Positions 9,043-18,449 of a stretch of DNA of 64,000 nucleotides are shown here, piece after piece (within the stretch, counting starts at the first letter, position 1; the number at the start of each line of letters is the position of its first letter). Source of the stretch: Nitrosospira sp. Nl5 (GTDB taxonomy: Bacteria; Pseudomonadota; Gammaproteobacteria; Burkholderiales; Nitrosomonadaceae). The position numbers and the translations under genes were made by a program. Location of the stretch: contig NZ_FMVQ01000014.1 in the NCBI RefSeq assembly GCF_900102495.1, forward strand, positions 1 to 64,000, in the 5' to 3' direction. The notes beneath the pieces were generated by a model. That model saw only the letters and a list, made by a program, of their open reading frames with translations, did not search any database and had not been told where the DNA came from.

Positions 9043-10347
9043 TCAACCGCTGGCAACCGCGCGTATCGGGTTACCCGTTTGTTTGGCTACTGGTTGATTT
9101 ACCGCGCCCAGCAATGCTCGCCCTATCTCGTCGGTGCGAATGGCGGTTATCGAAAGCAAGGTGTCGCTCAGGCCATGGCTCGACTCGCAGGCACCTTGAA
9201 GGAAGACTGCCGGCCGAAAATTCGGCGTACTCTGCAAACGGTATTGACGATCGACGGTGAAGTCGCCCATGTAGGGTGAAAGTGGTTCCAGCAGCGATTT
9301 ATGATAATCGCGGCTGTAGCCTGTCGCAAGCACGATTGCATCGTAAGTGACACGATATTCGCGGCCGGCGTTAAGATCTTTCAGAACTAACTGAATGCCT
9401 TCCGGCCCAGCATTGGCGCCGATGGCCTCGTGGCGGCGCAGAAAGCGGTGACACGTATTGCCGGTGACGCGCTGCTGGTAGAACACATTGAAAATCTGCT
9501 CGATCAAAACGAGATCGGGTGCCGCATAATTGGTGTGCCAGAACTCATCGAGTAGCGCGGTGCGATCCTGATCGGAGCGGCTGAAAACGAAATCAGTGAA
9601 ATCGGCATTAAAAATTTCATTGACGAAGGGGCTGTCATCCGAGGGCTTGATTGCGCGAGCCCGCATGATGAGATCGACTTGTGGGCTGCCCGGACGATTG
9701 TGTAAATCCATAAAAATTTCAGCCGCGCTCTGACCCGCGCCTAGGACGGCCACCTTTTTGGCGCCCTCGTGCCGTGCGATCTCGCGAAGGTATCCGCTCG
9801 AATGAAACACCCGTGCATCGTTTTTCAACGGCAGGAAACATTCGGGAATGCTGGGCATCCCTCCGACGCTGACGATAAGATTGCGCGCAAGCCGTTCATG
9901 AATGACATTGTGCGCGTCGCGCGAGCGTATGCGCAGCAGCGTGACTTCGTCATTACGCTTCTCGGGCAGCACTTCGAAAACTTCTTCTCCATAAGCACAG
10001 CGGCTATCGAAATGCGCCGCGGCCCAGGCAAGGTAATCGTTGAACTCGTGGCGGCTCGGGAAAAAGGTTTTCAAGTTGATAAAGTCCTGGAGCCTCTGCT
10101 TCTGATGCAGGTAATTGATAAATGTAAAATAACTTGACGGGTTCCGCATGGTTGCCAGATCTTTCAGGAAGGAAATCTGCATATGTGTGTTGTCGAGCAT
10201 CATGTTGGCATGCCAGGCGAAACTTGGCTGTTTCTCGATGAAAAATGCGTCAACGTTGAATCCGTGCTGCTTTTTTTCCTCAAGAGTAATGGCAAGCGCA
10301 ATATTGGAGGGGCCGAAGCCGATGCCGATCAAGTCGTGAATTTGCAT
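9043..10347 (-). CDS. L-ornithine/lysine N-monooxygenase (PvdA/SidA family)
   Basis: A 434-residue flavin-dependent N-hydroxylase, which makes the N-hydroxy amino acid that becomes a hydroxamate. Visible motifs are the N-terminal FAD-binding GIGFGPSNIALAI, the NADPH-binding VLGAGQSAAEIF (about residue 205) and the C-terminal ATGYSRDY typical of this family. An AAGGATA ribosome-binding site lies 6 bp before the ATG. The acyltransferase gene ends 10 bp upstream, so the two are surely cotranscribed. Ornithine rather than lysine is preferred because of the NRPS context; the sequence alone does not settle this. Confidence 0.93.
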   Translation of the reverse strand: MQIHDLIGIGFGPSNIALAITLEEKKQHGFNVDAFFIEKQPSFAWHANMMLDNTHMQISFLKDLATMRNPSSYFTFINYLHQKQRLQDFINLKTFFPSRHEFNDYLAWAAAHFDSRCAYGEEVFEVLPEKRNDEVTLLRIRSRDAHNVIHERLARNLIVSVGGMPSIPECFLPLKNDARVFHSSGYLREIARHEGAKKVAVLGAGQSAAEIFMDLHNRPGSPQVDLIMRARAIKPSDDSPFVNEIFNADFTDFVFSRSDQDRTALLDEFWHTNYAAPDLVLIEQIFNVFYQQRVTGNTCHRFLRRHEAIGANAGPEGIQLVLKDLNAGREYRVTYDAIVLATGYSRDYHKSLLEPLSPYMGDFTVDRQYRLQSTPNFRPAVFLQGACESSHGLSDTLLSITAIRTDEIGRALLGAVNQPVAKQTGNPIRAVASG

Positions 10348-10357
10348 GGCGATATCC

Positions 10358-11452
10358 TTAGAACGGAGTTGCGGAAAGTGACGTTACGATGGCATCGCGC
10401 GGGATCCATAGCCGTTCAGCAAAGAAGCGTTCCCGCAACAACATTCCGAGCATGGCGCGCTTGTGAGGGAAATCGAACTCCTTGAGATTCGCGTAACCAC
10501 ACTTGGCAAGACTGCGGATCATTTTGTGATTATCCGCACGAGGTTCGATGACGATGTGCCGTGTTCTGCAATCGTCGAGAAACAGATAATGCGAGATGGA
10601 TGGCATCCACGCGGTAACGAAGGGTTTGCCCCGGAAGCGGGGTTCCCCGATCAGTACATGCCAGCCGCGGTCGAAATCGTCCGCGTGATAGAAGGGGGCA
10701 ATACGGTCTTCTTTCGCCCAGTACACTTCAAAATAACCGAATGCTTCGTCGTTAAAACAGCCGACAAGTCCGATGACATGCGGATCGGCTGCGATGCCTT
10801 CGAGGTACGTCTTATGCTTGACAAGGTCGCCGTCTTCCCGCCATGCCTGCGCGACCACCGGATCATTCATCCAGCGGCTGAAGCGCTCCAGATCATGCCC
10901 GATGTTTATCGCCCGGAACGAAAGTGTCTGGTCTAGCCACGGGATGTACCGCCGATAGACAGTGCCGATCGGTTTGGGCCGGCGCAATGGGTGGCGCCGG
11001 CCATGGCTGAGGACATAGGATGGGGGAAAAGCGTATGGCTGAGGTGAAGCAAGCCAGATTCTGGACTGCTGCCAGAAAAGCTCAGCGTAGACGGTCAGCT
11101 GATCGTTCTCGCCCCTGAGCAGAACCCCTGACTGGAGCAGTTCGTCCGCCTGCCCCACCGGGGCCACGAGGTTCAGCTTATGGTGATTTGGGCAACTGGT
11201 AAAGGATGCTTCGAGCGCTGCCAGCAGTTCGGACGTGTCCGGCATGCCAGAGCGGGAATCGGTCCATTCCAGCTTTAATTGGCCTGATTGCTGGTACAGC
11301 TTCCATCCGGCCGAGCTTTCCTCTCCGTCGGCAGGCTGCAACAGCAGCGTATTGCCATAATACGTCGCCAGATAAACCGCCCCATCGGGGAAGGACATCA
11401 ACGGCACCGCACGAGCAGGCAGCTCCTGGATTTGCTCGTGTTGCGTACCCAT
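10358..11452 (-). CDS. GNAT N-acyltransferase for hydroxyornithine (IucB/MbtK-like)
   Basis: A 364-residue protein whose C-terminal half (about 180-350) is a siderophore-type GNAT domain. It has the motifs FSRWMNDP, FGYFEVYWAKED and a segment ending in RFRGKPF. It is expected to acylate the hydroxylamine made by the downstream N-hydroxylase, giving the hydroxamate unit; acetyl-CoA is the likely donor by family. I chose the ATG at 11452, which has GGAG 7 bp upstream, over a TTG one codon earlier. It is the first gene of the leftward siderophore operon and faces a PvdS-type promoter match. Confidence 0.87.
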   Translation of the reverse strand: MGTQHEQIQELPARAVPLMSFPDGAVYLATYYGNTLLLQPADGEESSAGWKLYQQSGQLKLEWTDSRSGMPDTSELLAALEASFTSCPNHHKLNLVAPVGQADELLQSGVLLRGENDQLTVYAELFWQQSRIWLASPQPYAFPPSYVLSHGRRHPLRRPKPIGTVYRRYIPWLDQTLSFRAINIGHDLERFSRWMNDPVVAQAWREDGDLVKHKTYLEGIAADPHVIGLVGCFNDEAFGYFEVYWAKEDRIAPFYHADDFDRGWHVLIGEPRFRGKPFVTAWMPSISHYLFLDDCRTRHIVIEPRADNHKMIRSLAKCGYANLKEFDFPHKRAMLGMLLRERFFAERLWIPRDAIVTSLSATPF

Positions 11453-11507
11453 CAACGGACTCCGTAAGAATTCAGTTTGAGGATGAATGTTCCTATAGAA
11501 GAGAAAG

Positions 11508-11531
11508 ACGAATGAGAAACGTTATTGTTTA
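11508..11531 (-). promoter_or_regulatory. Iron-starvation sigma (PvdS-type) promoter match, leftward
   Basis: On the minus strand TAAAC at 11531-11527 is followed after exactly 16 bases by CGT at 11510-11508. The PvdS iron-starvation box is TAAAT-N16-CGT, so this is one mismatch away. It lies 56 bp before the acyltransferase start and opposes a perfect match on the other strand. Confidence 0.55.
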
Positions 11532-11593
11532 ATGATCTTTTCGAGCGTACGCCAGGTGGAATTGCGTTAGTCATATGTATTGGATTTCCACAG

Positions 11594-11617
11594 TAAATAT
11601 TTATAATGATCGTTCGT
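11594..11617 (+). promoter_or_regulatory. Iron-starvation sigma (PvdS-type) promoter match, rightward
   Basis: TAAAT at 11594-11598, 16 bases, then CGT at 11615-11617 is an exact match to the PvdS iron-starvation box. It lies 31 bp before the GTG start of the exporter gene. No ECF sigma factor gene is in the window. Confidence 0.65.
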
Positions 11618-11648
11618 CTCCTTCATATCATCTTAGTTAGAGACAGCC

Positions 11649-13307
11649 GTGCTTAAGTATCTCGTCAGTCAATCGAAAGCATTATTAGTGGGCGCTTCAT
11701 TAATCACCGTGATCCATGGTGTCTGCAGTGTGTTTTTGGTGGCGCAGATCAGTTCCGCGCTCACTACAGCCGAACCGGAAATCGGGTCAAGAGCGCTCGC
11801 TTTTGCCGTAACCGCGGTCGGCGTAATGTTGACTTATGTGGTTGCAGCCATTCTCTTCGAGCGGTTGGGCCAGCGCGCCCATGCGGAATTACGCAGCTTT
11901 ATTGCGAGACGTGTGCTGGCTGCCGATTACAGGCAGCTTGAATCAATCGGCGCTGCACGCGTGCAATCCGCACTCGCCGAGCATTCTAGTCACGTTGCAG
12001 AATTTTTCGTAAGCTTTCCGGTAATACTGATGAATGCAGTTATCGTCGCGGGATGCCTCGCTTATATGGCGTGGCTCTCCTGGCACGTGTTCCTGCTTGC
12101 CATCGTGGTGGTTGGCTTGGGCTCTCTGGGATATCACCTTGCGCATTTACGGGCCATAAAGCATTTGAATATTGCCGCTGACGAGCAGGACCGGCTGTTT
12201 GCCTACTTTCGTTCCCTTACCGATGGGGCGAAGGAACTTCGTCTGAATCGCCAAAAAGGGATCGCGTTTTATGAGGAGGTACTCGGAAGGTCGATTGAAA
12301 CCGTGCGCCGCGAAAGAACCTTGGGAATGTCAGTCTTTGTCGCCTCAGGCGGTTGGGCCCAATTCCTGCTCTACGCGTTTATTGGAATGGTATTATTCGC
12401 ACTGGTGAATAATGTTCCCGACAAGGCCCTCATCATGACGGGTTATGCGCTTGTGTTTGTTTACATGGTGGGGCCTCTCGAGGCGCTCCTGTTGAACATT
12501 CCGCGGGCTAATCTGGCGCGGGCTTCCGCTGAGCGGATTGAGGAAATAACACGCGCAATGTCTACTTCAGAAACGCAGACGGACGGTTCCTCTTCGCCTA
12601 CATTGCAATCCATTGCCCTCCAGGGCGTATTGCACCGTTATTATCACGAACAGAGCGACGAATTCTTTACCCTGGGCCCTATAGACCTGGAGTTTCGTCC
12701 AGGGACGATTACCTTTCTGGTTGGCGGCAACGGCAGCGGCAAGACTACCTTGGCTAAAGTGCTGGTAGGGCTTTACCCGCCGGAAGAGGGCCAAGTAATC
12801 CTCAATGGCAGGGTGGTGGATGAGACGAATCGTGATCATTATCGACAGCTGTTTTCCACAATTTTTTCCGATTTTCACCTTTTCGATCGCCTGCTCGAGA
12901 CGAGTAGCGTCCAACTGGATAGCGAAGGCAACCGCCTCCTGACAAAACTGCATTTGCAGAACAAAGTTAAAGTGCAGGATGGCGCGTTCACTACACTTGC
13001 TTTATCTCAAGGGCAGCGCAAGCGTCTTGCTTTGGTGGTAGCCTACCTGGAGAACCGGCCGTTTTTCATGTTTGACGAATGGGCGGCAGACCAGGACCCG
13101 GTGTTCAAAGAAGTATTTTATCGGGAGATCCTTCCTGAATTACGGGCCATGGGCAAAGCGGTACTGGTGATATCACACGATGATCGATACTTTCATCTTG
13201 CCGACCGCCTAATACGCATGGAGAGCGGCGCGCTGATTTTCAACAGCCGCCCACCAATGAAAGAAAGCACAGCAATACCATCGCTGGCACTTAATAGCGC
13301 AGTCTAA
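11649..13307 (+). CDS. Cyclic peptide export ABC transporter (PvdE/SyrD family)
   Basis: A 552-residue half-transporter with a six-helix N-terminal membrane domain (about 1-290) fused to an ATPase domain. The ATPase shows Walker A GGNGSGKTTLAK (about 358), the ABC signature LSQGQRKRLAL (about 456) and Walker B FFMFDEWAADQDP, whose DEWAAD is characteristic of the PvdE group. Such proteins move the peptide siderophore precursor from cytoplasm to periplasm. The start is GTG with only a weak GAGA upstream. It is divergent from the acyltransferase operon, with the rightward iron-starvation promoter match directly upstream. It is the natural exporter for the NRPS product. Confidence 0.93.
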   Translation: MLKYLVSQSKALLVGASLITVIHGVCSVFLVAQISSALTTAEPEIGSRALAFAVTAVGVMLTYVVAAILFERLGQRAHAELRSFIARRVLAADYRQLESIGAARVQSALAEHSSHVAEFFVSFPVILMNAVIVAGCLAYMAWLSWHVFLLAIVVVGLGSLGYHLAHLRAIKHLNIAADEQDRLFAYFRSLTDGAKELRLNRQKGIAFYEEVLGRSIETVRRERTLGMSVFVASGGWAQFLLYAFIGMVLFALVNNVPDKALIMTGYALVFVYMVGPLEALLLNIPRANLARASAERIEEITRAMSTSETQTDGSSSPTLQSIALQGVLHRYYHEQSDEFFTLGPIDLEFRPGTITFLVGGNGSGKTTLAKVLVGLYPPEEGQVILNGRVVDETNRDHYRQLFSTIFSDFHLFDRLLETSSVQLDSEGNRLLTKLHLQNKVKVQDGAFTTLALSQGQRKRLALVVAYLENRPFFMFDEWAADQDPVFKEVFYREILPELRAMGKAVLVISHDDRYFHLADRLIRMESGALIFNSRPPMKESTAIPSLALNSAV

Positions 13308-13519
13308 TCCAGATCCTGCATTAAATCGCTCGCCTTGCAATTCAGTGCTATGATCACAATGGCTTTTCGCACCACTCAGATTTTCACCCTCCCTTTTATT
13401 ATGAATTCGCTACAGGGGAGCGTGCATGATTTGCGATATAGGGCTGCATTGCGTCTTACCCTGCATTCCAAAAACCGCCCGCTCTGCCCCATGCAACTGC
13501 AGGATTCAGGTTTAACGCA

Positions 13520-14851
13520 ATGAAACGAGTTATCACGCCGGCGACATCCCCCACAATCGAAACGCCAGAAAACCAACGTGTTGGCAAACGTTGGATCGAG
13601 CGCAATTTTTTTGTGCTGATGCACCGGTGGACTGGTCTTTTCCTGGCGGTGTTTTTGTTCATCTCTGGGCTCACGGGTGCAATAATCTCCTGGGATCATG
13701 AACTGGACGAGTGGCTCAACCCGCAATTATTTGAAGCGCAGGGGGGAGAGGGAGTTCCTCAATCTCCGTTGGCGCTAGCCGAACAATTGGAAGCAGCCGA
13801 TCCCCGATTGCTGATTACGTGGGTTCCGTTAGAGATCGAGCCCGGGCATAACCTTGCCCTGGGCGTGAGTCCACGTCTCGACCCGAGTACCGGAAGGGCT
13901 TTTGACCTGGGTTTCAACCAGGTTGCGCTTGATCCTGTGGACGGTGAGGTTCGGGGGAAGCGCATGTGGGGGGAAATTTCACTCAGCCGTGAAAATTTGC
14001 TGCCCTTCCTGTACAAGCTACATTTCAGCATGCACATTCCCGATGGGTTCGGTATCGAGCTTGGCATCCTGTTCATGGGTATTCTTGCAATTGTCTGGAC
14101 GCTTGACTGCTTCATTGCATTATGGATTTCGTTTCCCAACGCCAGCGCGTGGCGTAAGTCGTTCACTTTCCGCTGGAGGCAGGGTAATTCCAAGCTCAAC
14201 TTTGACTTGCATCGTTCAGGCGGGGTTTGGGTGTGGGGATTTTTGCTGATTCTCGCGGTTACTGCGGTATCGCAGAATCTCAGGGAAGAGGTAATGAGGC
14301 CGCTGGTATCGCTATTCTCGACGCTGACGCCGAGTCCCTTCTCGGGCACACCCAATCCACCTGATCAGCCAATCGAACCGGCTATTAACCGGGATGCAGT
14401 GCTCCAGCTCGCCACTGTGGAAGCTAAAAAGCTTGGCTGGAGTAAACCGCCGGGCGGAATATTTTATGTGCCTGAGTTCGGTATCTATGGTGTGACTTTT
14501 TTCGAGCCAGGGAACGACCATGGCGATATCGGACTGGGCAATCCGTCCTTATATTTCGACAAGAATGGGTCCCCTGCCGGAGCCAACGTACCAGGCACCG
14601 GTAGTGCGGGAGATATTTTTATGCAGGCCCAGTTCCCCTTGCATTCCGGCCGTATCCTCGGCCTACCGGGGCGTATTTTTATTTCCGCAATGGGACTACT
14701 GGTGGCGATGCTCTCGGTTACGGGGGTGATTCTGTGGCAGAAGAAACGCTGGGCACGAAAGAAAATGCTTGTGGGTTATCAAAGACAGAGGGGGGATGAG
14801 CCGGTGACGTCCCGAGCGACAGGTACGATAATGAATGACATGGATGCATGA
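13520..14851 (+). CDS. PepSY-domain membrane protein, probable ferrisiderophore reductase
   Basis: A 443-residue integral membrane protein of the PepSY/PiuB type. It has the N-terminal MHRWTGLFLAVFLFISGLTG helix with its conserved HRW-TG, a large periplasmic PepSY region, a central membrane pair (GILFMGILAIVWTLDC; HRSGGVWVWGFLLILAVTA) and a C-terminal helix near residue 400 (GLLVAMLSVTGVILWQ). Members near siderophore genes (FpvG, FoxB, PiuB) reduce the ferric siderophore in the periplasm to release iron; that role is inferred here from position. It lies 212 bp after the exporter gene. The spacer shows no iron-starvation box. Confidence 0.85.
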   Translation: MKRVITPATSPTIETPENQRVGKRWIERNFFVLMHRWTGLFLAVFLFISGLTGAIISWDHELDEWLNPQLFEAQGGEGVPQSPLALAEQLEAADPRLLITWVPLEIEPGHNLALGVSPRLDPSTGRAFDLGFNQVALDPVDGEVRGKRMWGEISLSRENLLPFLYKLHFSMHIPDGFGIELGILFMGILAIVWTLDCFIALWISFPNASAWRKSFTFRWRQGNSKLNFDLHRSGGVWVWGFLLILAVTAVSQNLREEVMRPLVSLFSTLTPSPFSGTPNPPDQPIEPAINRDAVLQLATVEAKKLGWSKPPGGIFYVPEFGIYGVTFFEPGNDHGDIGLGNPSLYFDKNGSPAGANVPGTGSAGDIFMQAQFPLHSGRILGLPGRIFISAMGLLVAMLSVTGVILWQKKRWARKKMLVGYQRQRGDEPVTSRATGTIMNDMDA

Positions 14852-15322
14852 GTGTAATTGTGCGTTAATGTATTGAAGATTTTGAGCGATATCACCCGAT
14901 ACTTCCGTCCAATAGGAAATGCGCCGGCAGGTTGCGTTTGCAGAACATTTACATCCTCCTATAAGGCATAGGCGCTCCAGCCCGCCATCAGTTGACCTGC
15001 TTCATAAACACTAGTCAAGTATTCCTCTCGGACTGGTGGCTGCGGTTCTTGATCGAATTCCAACATCGTATATGTTCGCCCATTGTCGCAGGAGTCTCCA
15101 CGCCTCTGTCGTGGTTCAGAAAGCCATGCTTAGGCTTCTCAAATAAATGCTGTGTAAAATCGAAGATCAAGTAGCTAAACTCAGCTCAACTCATTCTCAA
15201 TTAGGTTGCTGCCGTGCTTATCCGATTTAACAGGGCAACTATGCAACGACAACCACATTTCTGCCCATAACGCCAGTAAAGTTATTACGTTATACTTCAT
15301 TTTCCGAATCGTTGGAGAGGCC
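14852..15322. other. Intergenic region before sucC, no gene seen
   Basis: A 471-bp stretch separates the siderophore locus from sucC. A 60-codon frame at 14992-15174 has no recognisable features. A short stem AAGCC/GGCTT occurs near 15121-15137 without a T tract. The strong GGAGAGG ribosome-binding site of sucC lies at the right end. I see no other element. Confidence 0.5.
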
Positions 15323-16510
15323 ATGAAAATCCACGAATACCAGGCTAAAAAGATTTTGCGCGGGTTTGGCATTGCCACGCCGTCGGGAATCCCTTGCTTC
15401 AGCGCTGATGAAGCAGTGGAGGCAGCCAGAAAGTTGAATGGCGGCAGCTGGGTGGTTAAAGCACAGATTCACGCCGGCGGGCGCGGCAAAGGAGGTGGCG
15501 TAAAAGTAGCGAAGTCGCTCGACGAGGTGAAACAATTTGCCGGGAAAATACTGGGTATGACGCTCGTTACGCATCAGACCGGCCCGCAGGGTCAAGTTGT
15601 GCGGCGGCTTCTCATCGAGCGGGCCGCCGATATCGGAACGGAGCTTTACGCAGGGTTGGTAGTGGATCGCGGCAGCCGGAGCGTGTGCCTGATGGCAAGT
15701 TCCGAAGGGGGGATGGATATCGAGGAGGTTGCCACGAGGACGCCGGAAAAAATTCACAAGGCATTCATCGACCCCCTGACCGGATTAGCTGAACAAGATG
15801 CCGCTGGCATTGCTCGCAAGATCGGCATTCCGGAACCCGCCATTGCGGAAGCAGCCGCCTTGTTGCAGGGTTTATACCAGGCGTTTGACGATACTGATGC
15901 CTCCCTGGTCGAAATCAATCCGCTGATACTTACCGCTGATGATCATATCGTCGCACTCGACGCGAAAATGAGTTTTGACGACAACGCACTATTCCGTCAT
16001 CCCGAGATTGCCGCTTTGCGCGATCTCGACGAGGAAGACCCGGCGGAGATCGAGGCATCCGAACATGATCTTTCCTATGTCTCGCTGGACGGAAACATCG
16101 GCTGCCTGGTCAACGGCGCGGGTCTGGCGATGGCGACAATGGACATTATCAAGCTTTATGGCGGGAATCCTGCCAACTTCCTTGATGTGGGAGGCGGCGC
16201 TACCGCCGCGAAGGTGGCGGAGGCGTTCAAGCTGATGCTGCGTAATCCAAGGCTGGAAGCCATACTGGTAAATATTTTCGGCGGCATCATGAAATGCGAC
16301 GTGATCGCCGAAGGCGTGGTTGCAGCGGCGCGGGAAGTGAAGCTAAACGTCCCGCTGGTGGTGCGCCTTGAAGGCACCAATGTGGATCTGGGCAAGAGAA
16401 TTCTCGCCGAATCCGCGCTGCCGATTATTTCAGCAACCAATATGGCGGACGCCGCGGAAAAGGCTGTGAGGGCGGCCGGTTCGGCATCCACATCCGTGGG
16501 AGGAGTATAG
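15323..16510 (+). CDS. sucC: Succinyl-CoA synthetase (ADP-forming) beta subunit
   Basis: A 395-residue ATP-grasp protein, about the usual length for SucC (388 in E. coli). It opens with [12 protein letters not shown], followed by the [16 protein letters not shown] nucleotide-binding region and, later, [20 protein letters not shown] and [17 protein letters not shown], all typical of the family. The frame is open further upstream, but the ATG at 15323 has GGAGAGG immediately before it and gives the family N terminus. It forms the tetramer with the alpha subunit encoded 2 bp downstream and joins succinate and CoA in the TCA cycle. Malate-CoA ligase beta (MtkA) is a close relative and cannot be fully excluded by eye. 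Confidence 0.9.
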   Translation: MKIHEYQAKKILRGFGIATPSGIPCFSADEAVEAARKLNGGSWVVKAQIHAGGRGKGGGVKVAKSLDEVKQFAGKILGMTLVTHQTGPQGQVVRRLLIERAADIGTELYAGLVVDRGSRSVCLMASSEGGMDIEEVATRTPEKIHKAFIDPLTGLAEQDAAGIARKIGIPEPAIAEAAALLQGLYQAFDDTDASLVEINPLILTADDHIVALDAKMSFDDNALFRHPEIAALRDLDEEDPAEIEASEHDLSYVSLDGNIGCLVNGAGLAMATMDIIKLYGGNPANFLDVGGGATAAKVAEAFKLMLRNPRLEAILVNIFGGIMKCDVIAEGVVAAAREVKLNVPLVVRLEGTNVDLGKRILAESALPIISATNMADAAEKAVRAAGSASTSVGGV

Positions 16511-16512
16511 TC

Positions 16513-17391
16513 ATGGCTATCCTGGTTAACCGGAATACCCGGGTCATGACGCAGGGTATCACCGGCAAGACGGGGCAATTCCACACCCGGCTGTGCCGCG
16601 ATTATGCCAATGGAAAGAATTGCTTTGTGGCCGGGGTAAATCCGAAGAAAGCGGGTGAGGTTTTCGAGGGTATTCCGGTTTACGCTACCGTTAGAGAAGC
16701 GAAACAGGCAACCGGGGCGACAGTTTCAGTCATCTACGTGCCGCCTCCATTTGCCGCTGCCGCGATTGACGAGGCGGTGGATGCGGAACTGGATCTGGTA
16801 GTTTGCATTACAGAGGGTATTCCGGTTCGCGACATGCTGCGCACCTGTCACAAGATGCGGGGACGAAAAACCCGGTTGATCGGCCCCAATTGCCCCGGCA
16901 TTATCACACCCGATGAAATCAAGATTGGCATCATGCCCGGTTATATTCACGAGAAGGGCCGGATCGGCGTGGTATCGCGCTCCGGCACCCTGACATATGA
17001 AGCGGTCGCGCAGTTGATGGAGCGGGGGCTCGGTCAATCCACCTGTATAGGCATTGGCGGTGACCCGGTAAATGGATTGAAGCACCTGGACGTGATGAAA
17101 CTGTTCAACGACGATGATGACACCGACGCTGTATTGATGGTGGGTGAAATCGGTGGTTCCGACGAGGAGGATTGCGCCCGCTGGGTGAGGGACAATATGA
17201 AGAAGCCAGTGGTGGGGTTCATTGCAGGCGTCACTGCGCCGCCAGGCAGACGCATGGGACATGCGGGTGCCGTGATCTCCGGCGGGAAGGGCACGGCGCG
17301 GGAAAAGCTTGCCGTGATGGAGGAGTGCGGCATTCAAGTCACCCGCAATCCGGCGGAAATGGGCAAGTTGCTAAAGTCGGCGTTGCGATGA
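16513..17391 (+). CDS. sucD: Succinyl-CoA synthetase alpha subunit
   Basis: A 292-residue alpha subunit that binds CoA and carries the phosphohistidine. Motifs are [11 protein letters not shown] at the N terminus, [32 protein letters not shown] and the phosphohistidine loop RRMGHAGAV with His250. The start lies 2 bp after sucC, so the pair is one operon. The usual GVTPGKGG segment is replaced by GVNPKKAG, which is atypical. The downstream half matches SucD better than MtkB (for example IGPNCPG and SGTLTYEAV), so succinate is the expected acid. Confidence 0.9.
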   Translation: MAILVNRNTRVMTQGITGKTGQFHTRLCRDYANGKNCFVAGVNPKKAGEVFEGIPVYATVREAKQATGATVSVIYVPPPFAAAAIDEAVDAELDLVVCITEGIPVRDMLRTCHKMRGRKTRLIGPNCPGIITPDEIKIGIMPGYIHEKGRIGVVSRSGTLTYEAVAQLMERGLGQSTCIGIGGDPVNGLKHLDVMKLFNDDDDTDAVLMVGEIGGSDEEDCARWVRDNMKKPVVGFIAGVTAPPGRRMGHAGAVISGGKGTAREKLAVMEECGIQVTRNPAEMGKLLKSALR

Positions 17392-17444
17392 TATTGCCGA
17401 GCTTATAAAAGCGGGTTGACAACGCGCATCATGGCCTTTTTCCA

Positions 17445-18368
17445 ATGACCTTATTCTCGCTGATTTCCGCTCTCCTGCTGGAGCAATGGCGTCCCGCTGG
17501 CGATCGCAATCGTATCATCCTGCTATTTCTGGCCTATGCCGACGCGCTGGAGCGCTATTTCAACACCGGTGTGCGCCGCCATGACATTGCGGCATGGTTC
17601 GCCGCAGTCGTTCCGGTACTGATACTCACAGGCTGGATCTATTATTTATTGCATCACCTCAGCCCGTTGCTGGCGTGGGTATGGAATGTGATCGTACTCT
17701 ATTTCGCCATGGGTTTTCGCCAGTTCAGTTACACGTTCACGGAAATCAAGGATGCTCTTAGAAATGGTGATTTGCTTCTGGCCCGCAAGCTGCTGAGGGA
17801 ATGGCGCGGCGTCCCGGCAGATGAACTCAGCAGCCAGGAAATTGCGCGGATTACCATTGAACTGGCGTTGATTCATTCGCATCGCTATGTATTTGGCATA
17901 ATAGTCTGCTTTGTCGTGCTGCCGGGGCCGCTGGGTCCCGTGCTGTACCGGCTTGCGGAATTATTGAGTGAGCGTTGGAGCGACCCCAGGCAGCAGGAAT
18001 CGGACGCGTTTGGCCATTTCGCCGCGAGAGCATTCCAGGTCATAGATTGGCTTCCCGCAAGAACGACCGCTGTAAGTTTTGCTATCGCCGGCAATTTCGA
18101 GGATGCAATTTATTGCTGGCGTGCACAAGCCGCGTCGTGGGTTGACCAAGCGCAGGGCATCATTCTGGCAAGTGGCGCCGGAGCGCTGGGAGTTCGCTTG
18201 GGAGACTCATTGCGAGAGGCCGGCCGCAGATACTATCGCCCTGAATTGGGAGTGGGCGAAGAAGCGGACATGGATTTCCTGCAAAGTACCGTTGGCTTGA
18301 TTTGGCGTACCCTGGTGTTGTGGCTTCTACTGCTTCTGCTGCTCGAGATTGCAAGTTGGGCGGGATGA
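17445..18368 (+). CDS. CobD/CbiB-like integral membrane protein
   Basis: A 307-residue membrane protein with hydrophobic segments near residues 45-66, 75-90, 147-165 and 285-303. It has a central soluble part with the patterns AFQVIDWLPARTTAVSFAIAG and ASGAGALGVRLG, which mark the CobD/CbiB family (adenosylcobinamide-phosphate synthase and AmpE-related proteins). Beta-proteobacteria commonly encode this divergent form next to housekeeping genes rather than in a cobalamin operon. No cobalamin genes are nearby, so the enzymatic role is uncertain. It starts 53 bp after sucD. Confidence 0.75.
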   Translation: MTLFSLISALLLEQWRPAGDRNRIILLFLAYADALERYFNTGVRRHDIAAWFAAVVPVLILTGWIYYLLHHLSPLLAWVWNVIVLYFAMGFRQFSYTFTEIKDALRNGDLLLARKLLREWRGVPADELSSQEIARITIELALIHSHRYVFGIIVCFVVLPGPLGPVLYRLAELLSERWSDPRQQESDAFGHFAARAFQVIDWLPARTTAVSFAIAGNFEDAIYCWRAQAASWVDQAQGIILASGAGALGVRLGDSLREAGRRYYRPELGVGEEADMDFLQSTVGLIWRTLVLWLLLLLLLEIASWAG

Positions 18369-18449
18369 CAATACCTGTTAAATTAGCCATGCTGATGCAA
18401 TTGCGGAGTTCCTCGCCCTTTCCCTTTATATACACCTGAGAAACTCTCT

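Noticed and set aside
15323-17391. Malate-CoA ligase (mtkAB)
   Set aside because: The alpha subunit motifs agree better with SucD, and no serine-cycle genes are nearby; kept as an alternative only.
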